The notes beneath the pieces are model-generated. The model ran no database searches. It saw only the letters and a list, made by a program, of their open reading frames with translations, and was not told the origin of the DNA. Below are positions 10,162-21,760 of a DNA stretch of 64,000 bases, in pieces (positions within the stretch are counted from its first letter, which is position 1; every line of letters starts with the position of its first letter). The stretch spans positions 1 through 64,000 of the forward strand of contig CACRSC010000048.1 of assembly GCA_902651635.1 (NCBI GenBank). The letters run 5' to 3'. The translations under genes were made by a program, and so were the position numbers. The stretch is from Mastigamoeba balamuthi (Eukaryota > Evosea > Mastigamoebida > Mastigamoebidae).

Positions 10162-11536
10162 CTAGAAGGTGATGGAGACGTCCTGCAGGGCCACATCAAC
10201 GCGTCAGTTGCGGTGACGGAATGGGGGGTGCTGGTGGCGATGCTGGCCGACCTTCTTGAAGCCGTTGAGAGTCGCTGTGATCTTGGGCTCTGCCAGTGCG
10301 AACTCTGCGCGTGTGCGTGCCACACGGTGTCAGTGCGCGGCAGCATGGCGGGTGAGTGCGCTGTGCTGTGCTGTTGTGTGGTGTGGTGCGTGTGGCCTAC
10401 GCTTGAACTCCTCAAAGGAGAGCTGTCCGTCGCCGTTGGTGTCGAGAGTGTCAAAGGCGTTCTCTGCAAAGAGCGTGGCCATCTCCTCTGCAAACTCGAC
10501 GAGGTCCTGGTCGCTGCGTGTGCGCCATGGTGGTGGTGGTGGCGGCGGTGGCGGCGGCGGCTGAGTGCGGGTGTGCAGGTGGGGTGGGTGGGGCAGGCGC
10601 GGCAGGCGAGGCAGGGGCACCTGAGGCCGTCGTTGCCGTGAGCGGCGCAGAGGGCGCGGAAGCCCGAGATCCAGGCGGACTTGAACATGAGGGTGAGCTC
10701 GTCGCGCGAGATGGAGCCGTTGCCGTCGATGTCGTAGGCCTTGAAGCACACTGGGCCGGGCGCGGGGGTGAGGGGCTGGGGGGCAGAGGGGCAGAGCAGG
10801 GGCACGAGAGGACGGACGCTCGAGCTTCTCGTCGATGGAGCCCTTGCAGAGGAGGCTGAGGCCCGTGACGAACTCTGCGAGGTCGAGGACGCCGTCGCGG
10901 TTGGTGTCGAGGAGGTCGAAGAGGCGGTCGCCAAAGGGCGTCTGGTCCAGGTTGCGCAGGCCGCACTGCTCCAGGCGCGCCAGCCCGCTCTTGAACAGCT
11001 CGCGGCCGATGGCCTTGCGGCCCCCCTCGCTCAGCCCCGCGAACACCTCGTGCAGGCGGCGCACCTCCACCTCGCTGACTGGCGGCCCCCCCGCGCAAGA
11101 GCAGGTGCGCGTGCAAGAGCGACAGCAAGAGCAACACTCAGACCCAGACACAGACGCCCTGTGCAGCAACCAGAAGCAGGGCATGGCAGCAGGGGAAAGG
11201 CAGAGCAGGCGCACAGTTGGTCTGGCCCTGGAGGGCGCGCAGCTGCTCCTGCATGCGGGGGGTGACGCCAGCCCCTGCAGAGGCCCCGGCCCCTCAGTCC
11301 CCTCTGCGTGGCCTGTGGCGTGTGGTGAGAGGCGCACAGTCCTCGGCTGCCCCTGCTGCTGCTAGAGGAGGAGGAGGAGGGGCGCCCTGGCCCTGGGGCA
11401 GCTGGGGCGACTGGGCCGAGGCGGGGGCCCTGGCCGTGGCCGTGGCGGGCGACCCCGAGGCGGAGACGGTGGCCGCCATGCCCGCCCGCTGCTGCTGCTG
11501 CCCCTGCTGCGCTGCCCCTGCCGCCTTGTTCCCCAT
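10162..11536 (-). CDS. EF-hand calcium sensor with myristoylation-type N-terminus
   Basis: The protein starts MGNKAAGAAQQ, a good N-myristoylation signal (Gly2, Ala/Ser near position 6), followed by a Q/A/P-rich arm. Three clear EF loops follow: DTNRDGVLDLAEF, DIDGNGSISRDEL and DTNGDGQLSFEEF. The spacing, with a GSIDEKL linker between the first two, is like calcineurin-B/CBL/NCS sensors. The C-terminus is ITATLNGFKK joined to DVSITF by the last intron, giving the stop at 10162. Several introns interrupt it (for example one opening GTGCGCCTCTC near 11363). Likely a membrane-anchored Ca2+ sensor for a kinase, phosphatase or channel; the precise family is not settled. Confidence 0.75.
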
Positions 11537-12343
11537 GGCCCCTCTGTCCTAGCTCTGGTCCCAGCCCCTCACCCTTGTGCTTGCCTGTTGCCTTGTGTGT
11601 GGCTGCTGCCCTGTGCCCTCAGTGGCTGCTGCGTGGGCTGCGTGGGCTGTGTGGGCTGCGTGGCTGCGTCCAAATTAAACGCACCCCCCCGCGAGAGGAT
11701 CTGGGGAGATACAGAGATACGCGTATCCCACGCCAAGTGGGTGAGAGAGCCCCACGTGGGCCTTCCTCTTCCGACCAGGCGGGGGGGCCGGAAAAACCGG
11801 GGGGTGGAGTGCCGCTTGGGGGGCCAAGAGACCAGGGGGGCCACGTCACGCTGCTAAGCGCTTTTCAACACCGTAAGAGAGCCGCCCCTGTTGTCTTCGC
11901 GCCCAGGCCACCGAGGACAGCGCCCAGCGACCACCAGCGGTACGCCGCCCCAGGGGGCATGGGCGGGGAGGGCGGGGGGGCAGGGGGGGGCCACACGGGG
12001 CGGCAGGCGGGGGCCCGAGGGGCGACGCCGAGGGGAATGGGGAAGGGGATGGTGCTGGTGGAGGCCAACAAACACGGCGCAGCCTCCGCAGCCCTCGCAG
12101 CCCCCGCGCCGCCACGCAGAGGGCCCCGGGGGCGCTGCGCAGGGGCAGCCCTCCCCCTCGGGCGGCAGCGGCGGGGACAGGGCCAGAGGGAGGGCAGCAG
12201 CGCGGCTGACGACGGTGTGTTGGCGGTGTGTGTGTGTGTGTGATGCGGTGCGCCTGTTGGGGGACCCAAACGGCAACAGAGAGACGGAGCAGCCCAAGGA
12301 ACACAAGCAGCACAAGCACAAGGAGCACCAGCACCAGCACAAG
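11537..12343. other. Divergent intergenic region
   Basis: This lies between the divergent EF-hand (-) and V-ATPase H (+) genes. It has a CAAATTAAACGC box near 11669 and a GAGATACAGAGATACGCGTATCCC stretch near 11706-11730 that could serve as promoter elements. The open frames here are compositionally driven and carry no motif. It probably holds two promoters and 5' UTRs. Confidence 0.4.
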
Positions 12344-13135
12344 ATGAAGGGGGACAAGAGCGGCGCAGGGGCAGCAGCGACAGCGGTGGCCGCGGAGGAG
12401 GAGGCGGCCCCCGTGAGCCTGGATGAGCCCGTGCGGCGGGAGGAGGTGCTGGGGCGGGCCATACCGTGGGACAACCTGCGGGCCGCGGGGCTGCTCTACC
12501 AGGACGAGCTCGACCTCGTCAAGCAGTACGACAAGAAGGACGCCGCCTCCAAGCGCTCCCTCCTCGACGAGGTGCTCAGCACAGCAGCAGACCACAGCCC
12601 ATCCCCCAGAGCAACAGCTCACAACACAACTCAACACAACGCACAACACAGAGGGGGGCGCAGTTCCTGGGCCTCTTTGTGGGCCTCATGAAGCGCGTGA
12701 CCACCACCGAGACGCTGCAGTACCTGGCCGCCCTCGCCAACGAGGCCTTTGGTCCGCCCTCGCCCCCCTCCCAAGCCCTCGCATCCCGCGTGGCTCGCGT
12801 GGCTCACTGGCGCTGGCACCCCGCAGAGCTGGACGCCGAGCGCCGCGTGGCCGCCCTCCCCGGCATCGAGCGCGTCGTGGACCTCTACACGCCCTGCATC
12901 AAGTGCCCCTCCCGCCCTCCCGCCCCTCCTTTGCTCTCTGCTGAGCCCTCGTGTGCCCCCTGTGTGCCCCCTGTGTGCCCCCTGTGTGCCCCCTGTGTGC
13001 CCCCTGTGTGCCCCCTGTGTGCCCCCTGTGTGCCCCCTGTGTGCCCCCTGTGTGCCCCGCAGCATCCTCAAGCGCAGCGAGTCGGACTGGTTCCTCAACA
13101 AGGAGGTCTCTCTCTTCCTCACGCGCCTCTTCCTG

Positions 13136-13166
<31 letters not shown>

Positions 13167-14137
13167 CCACACCCACTCTCGCACAGCTCGTCCTTGGGCC
13201 AGAGGGCTGGCTGACCATGGCCACCCACCCTTGCACCCATGGCAGCAAGGGGAGCGCAGCGCCGGCGGACGCGAGGGAGCAGTACTTTGCGTGGGTGGCG
13301 CAGCAGCTGAGCAGGACGGGGGTGGCGGACGTGCGCGTGGGGCTGGGGTCGCTGCAGCGGCTGCTGTCGTCGGCGCAGCACCGGGAGATCTTTGTGCAGC
13401 GCTCCGACGGGCTGAACCTGCTGCAGCGCCTGCTCGAGGGGCACATGCAGATCAGCATGTACCAGGTGCTCTACGAGGCCATCTACTGCGTCTGGCTCTG
13501 CACGTACCTGCCCCAGGCCGCGCAGGCGCCCCCGGCGGGCCTCGTGCTGGCGCTGTGCGAGGCGCTCAAGCAGATCGCCAAGGAGAAGGTGCAGCGCATC
13601 GCCCTCATGGCGCTGCGCAACATGGCCGGCGCCAAGGAGAACAGGCAGCGCATGGTGGCGGGCCACCTGCAGCGCACGCTCCCCATCATGCTCCAGCGCA
13701 AGTGGGGCGACAGCGACATCACCGACGACCTCGAGTTCCTCGACAAGGCCGTCCAGGACGAGGTCCTCGCCATGAGCTCCTGGGAGATCTACGCCAGCGA
13801 GCTCACCGCCGGCGCCTTTGAGTGGACCCCCGTCCACAAGAGCGAGAAGTTCTGGCGCGAGAACGCCCAGCAGTTTGAGCAGAACCAGTTCCAGCCCCTC
13901 GGCCGCCTGCACGAGATCCTCAAGAGCTCCACCGACCGCCTCTGCCTCGCCGTCGCCTGCCACGACGTCGGCGAGTTTGTCCGCTTCCACCCGCGCGGCC
14001 GCACGCTGCTCAACCAGATGGACATCAAGGTTGAGCTCATGAAGCTCATGCTCCACGACGACGCCGACGTCAGGAAGGAGGCCCTCTTCGCCCTCCAGAA
14101 GCTCATGGCCCACAAGGTCGAGTACAGCGGCGTCTAA
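12344..14137 (+). CDS. VMA13: V-type proton ATPase subunit H
   Basis: Regulatory subunit H of the V1 sector, which couples V1 to Vo and silences free V1. The C-terminal half is highly diagnostic: SSWEIYASELTAG, EWTPVHKSEKFWRENA, LAVACHDVGEFVRFHPRGR and a final HKVEYSGV. The N-terminal half has the ARM/HEAT helices (IPWDNLRAAGLL). Exons: 12344-12571, 12664 to about 12750, about 12829-12902, 13063-13134 and 13187-14137. Intron 12903-13062 holds a GTGTGCCCCCT-type 11-bp minisatellite; intron 13135-13186 is a (CT)n tract opening GTGCGC. The start is the ATG at 12344, where the conserved Lys/Asp-rich N-terminus begins. Acts at acidic organelles. Its length is usual for the family. Confidence 0.92.
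12951..13058 (+). repeat. 11-bp minisatellite inside a V-ATPase H intron
   Basis: About ten near-perfect head-to-tail copies of TGTGTGCCCCC fill most of the 160-nt intron. Copies are almost identical, implying recent expansion. No coding role. Confidence 0.9.
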
Positions 14138-14427
14138 CCAGCCCCGCTGCCCTGCTCTGCCTCCCCAGGGGCCAGCCCCCTTCTTCCTCTCGGGTCAGAG
14201 AGAGAGGCCTAGCGGAGGAGCCCCATCACCTGCCCCGCCGCTCCTTGAAGCCCTCTCCCCCCCACGACACAGTGTCATCAAGAAAAAACACACAAAGACA
14301 AAGCAACCAGGAGCCCAGTGTGAAGCCCACAAGGCACCGGCTTGATCGATCATCACTCGCATTTGTGGCCCCCGCGTGTGTGCGTGTGTGCGAGTCAGCA
14401 GACTCTAGGCAGCCGCCGCCTGCTCGC

Positions 14428-14914
14428 TCACACGGGCACGTAGCTCTGGTCGAGCTTCTCGGGGTACCACATGGCCAGCAGCACAAAGAAGAGGCCCACG
14501 GCCATGGCCACGATGCCCACGATGAAGCCCAGCAGCCCCGCAACCCCAAACGACATCACTGGGCGACGCCCCCCCCCGAGTCAGACGAGACCGCGCGGAC
14601 GCACAGTGGTGAGAGAGATCCAGAGGGCGGCGCTGACCTCCGAGGACAATCATGGAGAAGCCCGTCGTGGGGGCGCCGTAGGCCCACGAGAAGTTGGCGA
14701 GGGAGGGGACAAAGGGGGAGGCCACGAGCATGAGGCCCCCGACGAGCAGCACAATGTCGTAGACGAGGTGCACGTAGGACATGTTGACGGTCCCCAGGCC
14801 CCCCAGCGACAGCGACGCCCGCGGTATGTGCGTCAGCGACACGCAGGCCGTCACCGCGAGGGCCACCCCCGTGAACGCCACGACGAGCTTGGTGATGGAC
14901 GAGAGCGCCGGCAT
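14428..14914 (-). CDS. Small four-TM membrane protein
   Basis: Two exons encode roughly 130 residues with four hydrophobic segments (VVAFTGVALAVTACV; VHLVYDIVLLVGGLMLVA; APTTGFSMIVLG continuing into SFGVAGLLGFIVGIVAM; GLFFVLLAMWY). It ends in a short tail, PEKLDQSYVPV. The intron begins GTCAGC after IVLG and ends at the CAG before TGATGTCG. The start ATG at 14914 gives MPALSSITKL. Topology recalls small tetraspan families, but I recognise no family motif. It lies tail-to-tail with V-ATPase H. Function unknown. Confidence 0.6.
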
Positions 14915-15088
14915 TCCGATGTGCGATGGCTCGTGCACCGTCTCTCTCGCTTCGCTGCTGAGAATGACTGCCCGGCGCCTCTTCGTGGCCAGCGCCAGGC
15001 GGCAACCGGCACAGGGAGGCAACACCAAGCGACACAGGTGCGGAGCGGCGGACACACGAACGGCCTTGTGGCGTCATTCACTGGTTGT

Positions 15089-17799
15089 CTATTGCTGCTT
15101 GGCGTCAAACTCGTCAAACACCCTCAGGAGGGCAGGCGTCACGGTGAGCTCGCCCAGCGACGCCAGCGCCGCGTCGATGTGCTTCCTCGTGACCTGTGCG
15201 GCGGCACTACTGTCAGTCGCTTGGCCAGAGAGAAAGCGCCGGGAGGAGCCGGGAGAGCGCGTGCCATCGGTGCGTTGATGTCCTCTCGGAGGGCGCAGAG
15301 GGCGGCCTCGCGGCACAGGGCCGAGAGCTCAGCGCCGGTCCTGCCGTCGGTGGCCCGGGCGAGCTCCTCGAGAGAGACGCCCTCGTGCGGGGTGTTCCGC
15401 ATGCAGACCTCGAGGATGCTGGCGCGGTCCTCGGCGCTGGGCAGGCCCAGGAACACCCTCCGGTCGATCCTGCCGGGGCGCAGCAGCGCAGAGTCCTGCG
15501 TGCCGGGGTGTCAGCAGGGCTGCCCGCTGCGTGCGTGGGAGGGGGGTGGGCGCTGGTACGATGAGGTCTGGGCGGTTGGTGGCGGCCACGATGGAGACGT
15601 TGCGCAGCGGCGTCACGCCGTCCATCTCGGTGAGCAGCTGGCTCAGCACGCGCGAGGCACCCTCAGAGTTGGCGCCCCTGCCACCGCCCACAAGTCCGTC
15701 GATCTCGTCCTGCGGCAGTGCAACCGGGCGTGAGCGTAAGCTGGAGGGGGGCATGGCAGGACAGGGCAGGGGGGAGGGCGGCGCACGAAGAAGAGGATCG
15801 AGGGGGCGTTCTGGCGGGCCTTCTTGAAGACGTCGCGGACGGCGCGCTCCGACTCGCCGACGTACTTGCTGAGGAGCTGGGGGCCCTTGACGGCGATGAA
15901 GTTGAGGGCGGCCTCAGTGGCGAGGGCCTGCACGAGCAGCGTCTTGGCGCAGCCCGGGGGCCCGTAGAGCAGCACGCCCGCCGGGGGCCGTATGCCCATC
16001 GCCGCAAAGGCCTCGGGGTGGCGCATGGGCCACTCGACGGCCTCGCGCAGCGCTCGCTTGGCGCCCTCGAGGCCCCCGACGTCGCCCCAGCGCACGCGGG
16101 GCACCTCGACGACCACCTCGCGCATGGCGCTCGGCTTCACGCTCCGCAGCGCCTGCGCAAAGTCCTCTGCCGTCGCCGTCGCCTCGAGCTCCTCGCCCCG
16201 CTGCAGCGCCTCGCGCACGGCGCCCCACGAGCCCCCCAGCGCCGCCCGCGCCCTGCGGAGAGACTGCGCCGAGGCCTCGCGGCAGAGCGCGCTGAGGTCC
16301 GCGCCCACAAAGCCGTGGGCTGCGGCGGCGACGGCGCCGAGCTGGGCGGGCGAAAGGGAGTTGGGGAAGGCGCGCAGCAGGAGGCGGAGCATCTGCTCGC
16401 GGGCGTCGCGCGAGGGCGCCCCGATCTCGATCTCGCGGTCGAAGCGGCCGGCGCGGCGCAGGGCGGGGTCGAGCGTGGCGGGCCTGCTGGTCGTGGCCAC
16501 CACGAAGACGGGGCGGTCGGCGCGGGCGACGCCGTCCATGAGCGTCAGCAGCGTCGAGACGACGCGGCGGTCGACCTCGCTCGTGGCCGCGTCGCGGGCG
16601 GGGCAGAGCGCGTCGATGTCGTCGACGAGCACGAGGGCGGGGGCCGCGCGCTGGGCGGCGCCGAAGAGGGCGCGGAGGCGGGCCTCGCTCTGGCCGACGA
16701 AGCGGGACATGGCCTCGCTGCCGGCCATGCTGAACACGGCGCAGAGCCCCGCCCGCACGCACTCGCCCGCGCAGGCCAGCGCGGCCAGCGTCTTGCCCGT
16801 CCCCGGCGCCCCGCAGAGCAGCACGCCCTTGCCCGGCCGCACGCCGTAGCGCCCCAGCAGCCCCGGGCGCCGCAGCGGCAGCTCCACCGCCTCGCGCAGC
16901 GCCTGCACGACGCCCTCGGCGCCCCCCACGTCCTCGTACGTCACCCGCGCAGCCCGCGCCCCCAGCGAGTCCTCGCTCACGCCCTCGCCCTCGCCCTCGT
17001 CGCCCTCGTCGGCGCCGCCCTCGGCGCCCAGCGGGGCAGCCGCGGGGAGGACGACGGTGACGGCGGTGGAGGGGCAGACGAGGGCGACGGCGGGGGAGGC
17101 GGGGCTGACGGCGTCGACAGCGAACCAGACGGGGCGCCCGTAGACAGAGGCCCGCACGCAGCCCCCCGCGCACACGAGGGCGCCCCCCAGCGCAGCCTGC
17201 ACGTAGCGCCCCAGCCGCTGGGCGTCGCCCGCCCGCCCCAGCGCCCACTCCACCCCCGCGTCCTCGCCGTCGCCCTCGTCGCCCTCGTCGTCGCCGTCGC
17301 CGCCGTCCTCGGCAGCCTCGCCCTTGCGGTCGCCCGGGGCGGGGGCGGGGCGCCTGTAGGGGCTGACGGAGACGCTGAGGGCGCGGACGGGGGGCTCGTC
17401 CAGCAGGCGGAGCAGCAGGCGGTCGCCGGGGCGTGCGCGGGCGGCGCGGAGGGCAGCGGGGTCGACCTCGACGTAGCCCAGCTGCACGTACTCGCTGCAG
17501 GCCAGCACCGCCACCGCTGCCCCCGCTGCCCCCTCGGCGCCCTGGCCCTGCGCCTGGCCCTGCGCCTGGCCCGCTCGCGCCAGGACCACCACGTCGCCCA
17601 CGTGGCCCTCGGCGGCCCCCTCGGCGGCAGCGCCTCCCTCGGCGTGGGCGTAGAGGGCTGCCAGGGCGCGGGGGCTCACCACCGCCTGCCCCGCCCCTCC
17701 TCCCCCTCCTCCCAGCGCTGCCAGCGCCACGAGTCCCCTGGGCGTTCCCTCTCCGCTGCCGCTGCTGCCGCTGCTGGCGGTGCTCTGGCGCAGGCGCTG

Positions 17800-17832
<33 letters not shown>

Positions 17833-17928
17833 GCGCTGCTGGGGTGCTGGCGAGGCGCTGGTGCTGGGCGACTTGGCCCGCCCTCCTGCCGCTGCGGCTC
17901 CTCGCCGTGTGCGCTCCCGCTCCGACAT
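15089..17928 (-). CDS. AFG2: AFG2/SPATA5-type double AAA+ ATPase
   Basis: Two AAA+ modules follow a Ser/Gln-rich start and a CDC48-like N-domain. D1 has Walker A GAPGTGKT and [18 protein letters not shown]2 has the AFG2/SPATA5 hallmark [20 protein letters not shown], Walker [19 protein letters not shown] and [10 protein letters not shown]. The family extracts Rlp24 from pre-60S ribosomes (yeast Drg1/Afg2). Oddly, D1 Walker B reads VLVDDIDAL, with Asp where the catalytic Glu is normal, so D1 hydrolysis may be weak. Three introns lie in the D2 half (about 15195-15270, 15497-15555 and 15710-15780). The start ATG at 17928 ([10 protein letters not shown]) was preferred over one 30 codons upstream because an AT box lies at 18001-18028. 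Confidence 0.87.
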
Positions 17929-19126
17929 GGCCCTCTCTCGCTCGGGTGCTCTCGCGTGCTCTGCCTGTGCGTGGGGCTGCGGAGAGGCCGCGATGCCTGT
18001 GATATTATCAGGGATCAATAATATCTCGCCCCCTCTCTGCTGCTGATGTCATGGCGTCTCTCTGACGGCCCTCCGCATAGCTCATCGCCTCCGTGCCCTG
18101 CGCGTGATCTGTGCCGCCCCAGTGTCGCTCCCGCGGGTGTGCAGGGCCCTCTGGGGCCCTCTGCTGGGTGTGTTGTGGTTTCTGTGCAGTGCGCTGCTTT
18201 GCGGTGCGCTGCGCTGCGCTGTGTTGCGTGGTGCTGCTGTGTGTGGCCGTGTGCGGGCCGAGTGGCAGAGCTGCTGCTGAGGATGGTACGGCGGTGTGGC
18301 GAAATGTAGACACTCGGCTGAGTTCGGCGATGTTCGCCGGTGGTGCACCGATCCAGGCAAACGGACACAGGGCACCTTTGCCGCCGCCGCCGCTCCGCCC
18401 CTTCTCCCTGGAAAAGGCCCAGGCACAAGCCGCTCTGCCCCCTGCCCTGCCCCGAGCTGCCCGCACGGCACCGCGGGGCCTCCCCGGGCGAGGGGAGCAG
18501 GGCAGGGGGGCGCACGGGGCGCACGGGGCGCAGAGGGCTGGAGAGAGCAGGGGGGCAGGTGCAGCAACAGCAGCCCAAACGGGAGCAGTGCACCCTGAGA
18601 AAGGTCCACGAACGCACAACTCATCGCAGCCACGCGTGTCCTCTCCCCCTCGCCCGTGGCCCGGGGGCCCGTGTGCGCCCGGTGCCCGCAGGGGGTGCTG
18701 CTGGGCGGGGGTGGGCCGAGGGGGCGCGCGGGTGAGGGGTGGTGATGAGGTCAGCAGCGGTTGGAGCACCCCCACACCGCAAAGGTGCACAGAGGCGGCC
18801 TGAGATAGACGCGGATAGCCCCTGTGCCTTTTCCACGCTGCTCCGCTGCACATCCTGCACAACCTCTCTCTCCTCCCTCTCTCGCTCTCTCTCTGCCCTT
18901 TCTCGCTCGCCCGTCCCCCACTCCCCCGTCGACCCTTTTTCTTGATTCTTTTGCGAACCCGCCGCTCGGCCTCGGACGCGCCCCTTCCTCCCACCCCCGG
19001 TACGCGCTCCCCTCGCGCTGCGCACCGCGCCCACTGCGCCCCGTGCCACGACGCCCCGCACACAGCTGACACGGGGCACGCGGGGGGCAGGCCCGAAACA
19101 GCGGCGCAGGAGAAACAGAGTCGAGA
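17929..19126. other. Divergent intergenic region, about 1.2 kb
   Basis: This is the gap between the AFG2 (-) and cysteine-rich receptor (+) starts. It contains a GATATTATCA...AATAATATCTCG element at 18001-18028, a lower-GC patch near 18280-18360 and pyrimidine-rich CT runs at 18860-18910. Open frames on both strands lack motifs. A short non-coding RNA or a missed small gene cannot be excluded. Confidence 0.35.
18001..18028 (-). promoter_or_regulatory. AT-rich promoter element of AFG2
   Basis: GATATTATCA and AATAATATCTCG lie 73-100 bp upstream of the AFG2 start codon. This is the same class of element seen before GCP3, CCAR1, the UIM gene and others. Confidence 0.4.
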
Positions 19127-20455
19127 ATGGTGCAGTGCCTGCTGAGAGCGCCCACTGCGACGCTGGTGCGGGCAGCGCTGGCCCTGGTGGCGGCCCTCGT
19201 GGCGGGCAGCGCGTGCGTGTCGGCGAGGATGACGGTGATGGTGACGCCGACGCTGATGGACCCCCACATGGTGTACAACGTGACGACCAAGAGCAAGGCG
19301 GCCTTCACCATCACCGCCAGCTCCCTCTGGTCCCTCGGTGCGCCTGCCTGCCCTGGCCCCCCCGAGGCCCTGCGGCTGCCCGCTGACAGGGGGGAGTGCA
19401 GAGAAAGAGAGGGCGACGGGGTGCTGGCTCTGGTACAGCAGGCTCAACGAGGACGGCGTCACGTGGGCTGCGACGCCCGCCAATCCCAAGCCGCGCATGA
19501 CGATGGTGGCCAGCGCCAAGGGCAACGACACGTACCAGATCACGCTGGCGGACAACACCCAGTTCCCCTTCCTGACGGACCCCACGCGCTACGGCATCGT
19601 GCCCATGTGCTCCACCACCAACCTGAGCCAGCCCTCGGACGACTCGGGGTCCCCAGACAAGGCCTGGCCCAGCAACAGGCTCGGCGAGACCAACCTGCGC
19701 GTAGACATCAGGTGCCTCAGCCCCTGCCGCTGCCGCTGCTCCTCCTCCCCCGCGCTGACGCCCAGCCGCAGGAGCGCTGCCAAGTGCAACGACGGCGTCG
19801 TCGAGTACTGGGACGGCGAGGACTGCGACGTCACGGGCCCCACCGCCTTCTGCACCGACTGCAAGTGCAGCGGGCCCCGCTACGTCCCCCAGTGGCGCTA
19901 CGACAGCCGCCTGCGCGGCTGCTCCTGTGCGCCCTGACCCCCACCTCCCACCCTCCCACCTCCCCACATCCTCGCGGAGGGCTGACGGCAGCGAGCGCAG
20001 TGTGCGGCAACAACGTCATCGACGAGGGGGAGCTCTGCGACCCCCCGGTCCCCAACAAGTGCACCGCCAAGTGCCAGTGCGCGCAGGGCCTCGTCTACAA
20101 CACCGACTCCAAGCAGTGCGAGATCCGTGCGTGCTGGCACCCCCTCCCTCCCTCCCTCCCTCGCCAGGCAGTCGCAGAGCAGCGCGGACTGACGGCGGCA
20201 CGGTACACACGCAGCGTGCGGCAACGGGCGGCTGGACCCCGGGGAGCAGTGCGACGGGAATAGCGAGTCGTGCTCGGCCTGCCAGTGCAAAACGGGGTAC
20301 GTGCCCCAGAACCAGACGACCTGCACGCTCTGCGGCAACGGCAAGGTCGACGCCTTCGCCGGCGAGGACTGCGACTACGCGCTCTACGGCGACGGCTGCA
20401 ACCTCAAGTGCAAGTGCAACCGCGGCTACAAGGGCGCCAACCAGCAGTGCCTCAG

Positions 20456-20499
<44 letters not shown>

Positions 20500-21212
20500 C
20501 CCTCGGCTCACAGAGGGTCGTCGGCGCAGAGGTGGAGGACACGGACAACACGCCGGTGATCGTGGGGGCGGTGGTGGGCGGCGTGGGCGGGGCCATCGTG
20601 CTGGTGGTGCTGGGCGTGGTGATCGTGGTGCTGGCGCTGCGGCAGAGCAAGCGGCAGGCGCCGGCCAACTTCCCCGTGGAGCTCTCGAGCGGGCAGTTCA
20701 TGCCCATCAGCACCGCCGCGGGCAACGGGGGCGGCGGCCTCGACGCGCCCTCGACGTCGTCGGGGCGGATGCCCTCGTCGATGGGGGCCGCGGGCAACCA
20801 GAACCTGGCCAGCGCCTTTGAGTACGAGGCGCCGGGGCCCATGGTGGGCGTGCAGATGGCCCCCATGGCCCCCATGGGCGCCGTGGGCCTCCAGATGGGC
20901 CCCATGGTCCCCCCGCCCCCGCAGCAGCAGTCGACGATCCTCTACGACGCCGCCGGCAACCCCGTCCCCGTCATGCTCGTCGGCGGCACCCCCGTCGTCC
21001 ACTCGGCCTCGGGCGGCACCGGCACCTTCAGCTCGGGCGGCGGCACGGGGCCCGCCACGGGGCCCCACGTCGACAGCCAGCAGGGCGCCCAGGAGCCCCC
21101 GCCCGCCATCCCCACCACCGTCTCCCCCAACATCTTCAGCAGCACGGGCACAGGCTCCGCCCCGGGCATCGGCATCCAGTCGGCCGGCGTGCAGTCGGGC
21201 CCGCACTCATGA
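19127..21212 (+). CDS. Cysteine-rich type I membrane protein (DUF4215-like repeats)
   Basis: A signal peptide (ALALVAALVAGSACVSA) is followed by an extracellular region with a sugar-site-rich N-terminal domain. Then come repeated cysteine modules of the form CGNxxxDxGExCD...C..C.C: VCGNNVIDEGELCD, CGNGRLDPGEQCD and LCGNGKVDAFAGEDCD. A single TM (VGGAIVLVVLGVVIVVLAL) and a Gly/Pro/Met-rich cytoplasmic tail of about 190 residues end it. About six exons: the first ends before GTGCGCCTGCC near 19338 and the next resumes as EKERATGCWLWYSRL. The last intron, 20455-20513, is a (CT)n tract opening GTGCGC. Such Cys repeats occur in large protist and myxobacterial surface proteins. Likely a surface receptor or adhesin; ligand unknown. 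Confidence 0.75.
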
Positions 21213-21760
21213 AGAACGCCACGGGCGCAGGCGGCGCTCGCTCCGCCCCCTCGTCCTGCTGCACAGAGCAAGAGGCAGCCCAGCCCACTCGCAACACCGT
21301 TGGTTACATTAGTCCGCAACAGCAACAGCAACAGCAACCCGCAACAACCCCACCGCCACCGCCACCGCTGCCGCTGCCCCCCTCTTCCCCCGGCCACGCT
21401 GTACAGCCTTAACCCGTAGCGCCGCCCCCTAGGCATCGCCCCCTCGTCCGTCATAGCGGAGAGCGAGCCACGTACCCCCTCGTAACCCCCGCAGCTGGGA
21501 TGGGATGAGGGCCCAGCAGCACGCAGTGGCCACAGACACACAGACACGCACAGACACCACGCCGCAGCAGCAGACACGCAGACACAACAATAGCAAAGCC
21601 AGTTCGGTGCACACGGCGCTGTGCAGCGCTTACACACGCAGACGCAGACGCAGACGCCCTCGTGCTGTTGCTCTGTTGCGCTGTCGCTGGGGCGTGGGGC
21701 AGTAGTGCCCGGACAGGCAGGAGCAAGCGAGCAAGCGAGCAGGAGAGGCAGGGAGAGGCC
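21213..21760. other. Convergent 3' intergenic region
   Basis: This is the space between the stop codons of the Cys-rich receptor (+) and the IQ/coiled-coil gene (-). It carries a CAACAG-type repeat near 21318-21342 and CAGACACGCAGACACA-type repeats near 21530-21660. No gene is evident. Confidence 0.35.

Noticed and set aside
12961-13060. CRISPR-like array
   Set aside because: Contiguous 11-bp tandem repeats without spacers, inside a eukaryotic intron.
15718-18021. 767-codon plus-strand frame opposite AFG2
   Set aside because: A mirror of the AAA ATPase with Gly/Arg/His composition; the minus strand carries both Walker motifs.
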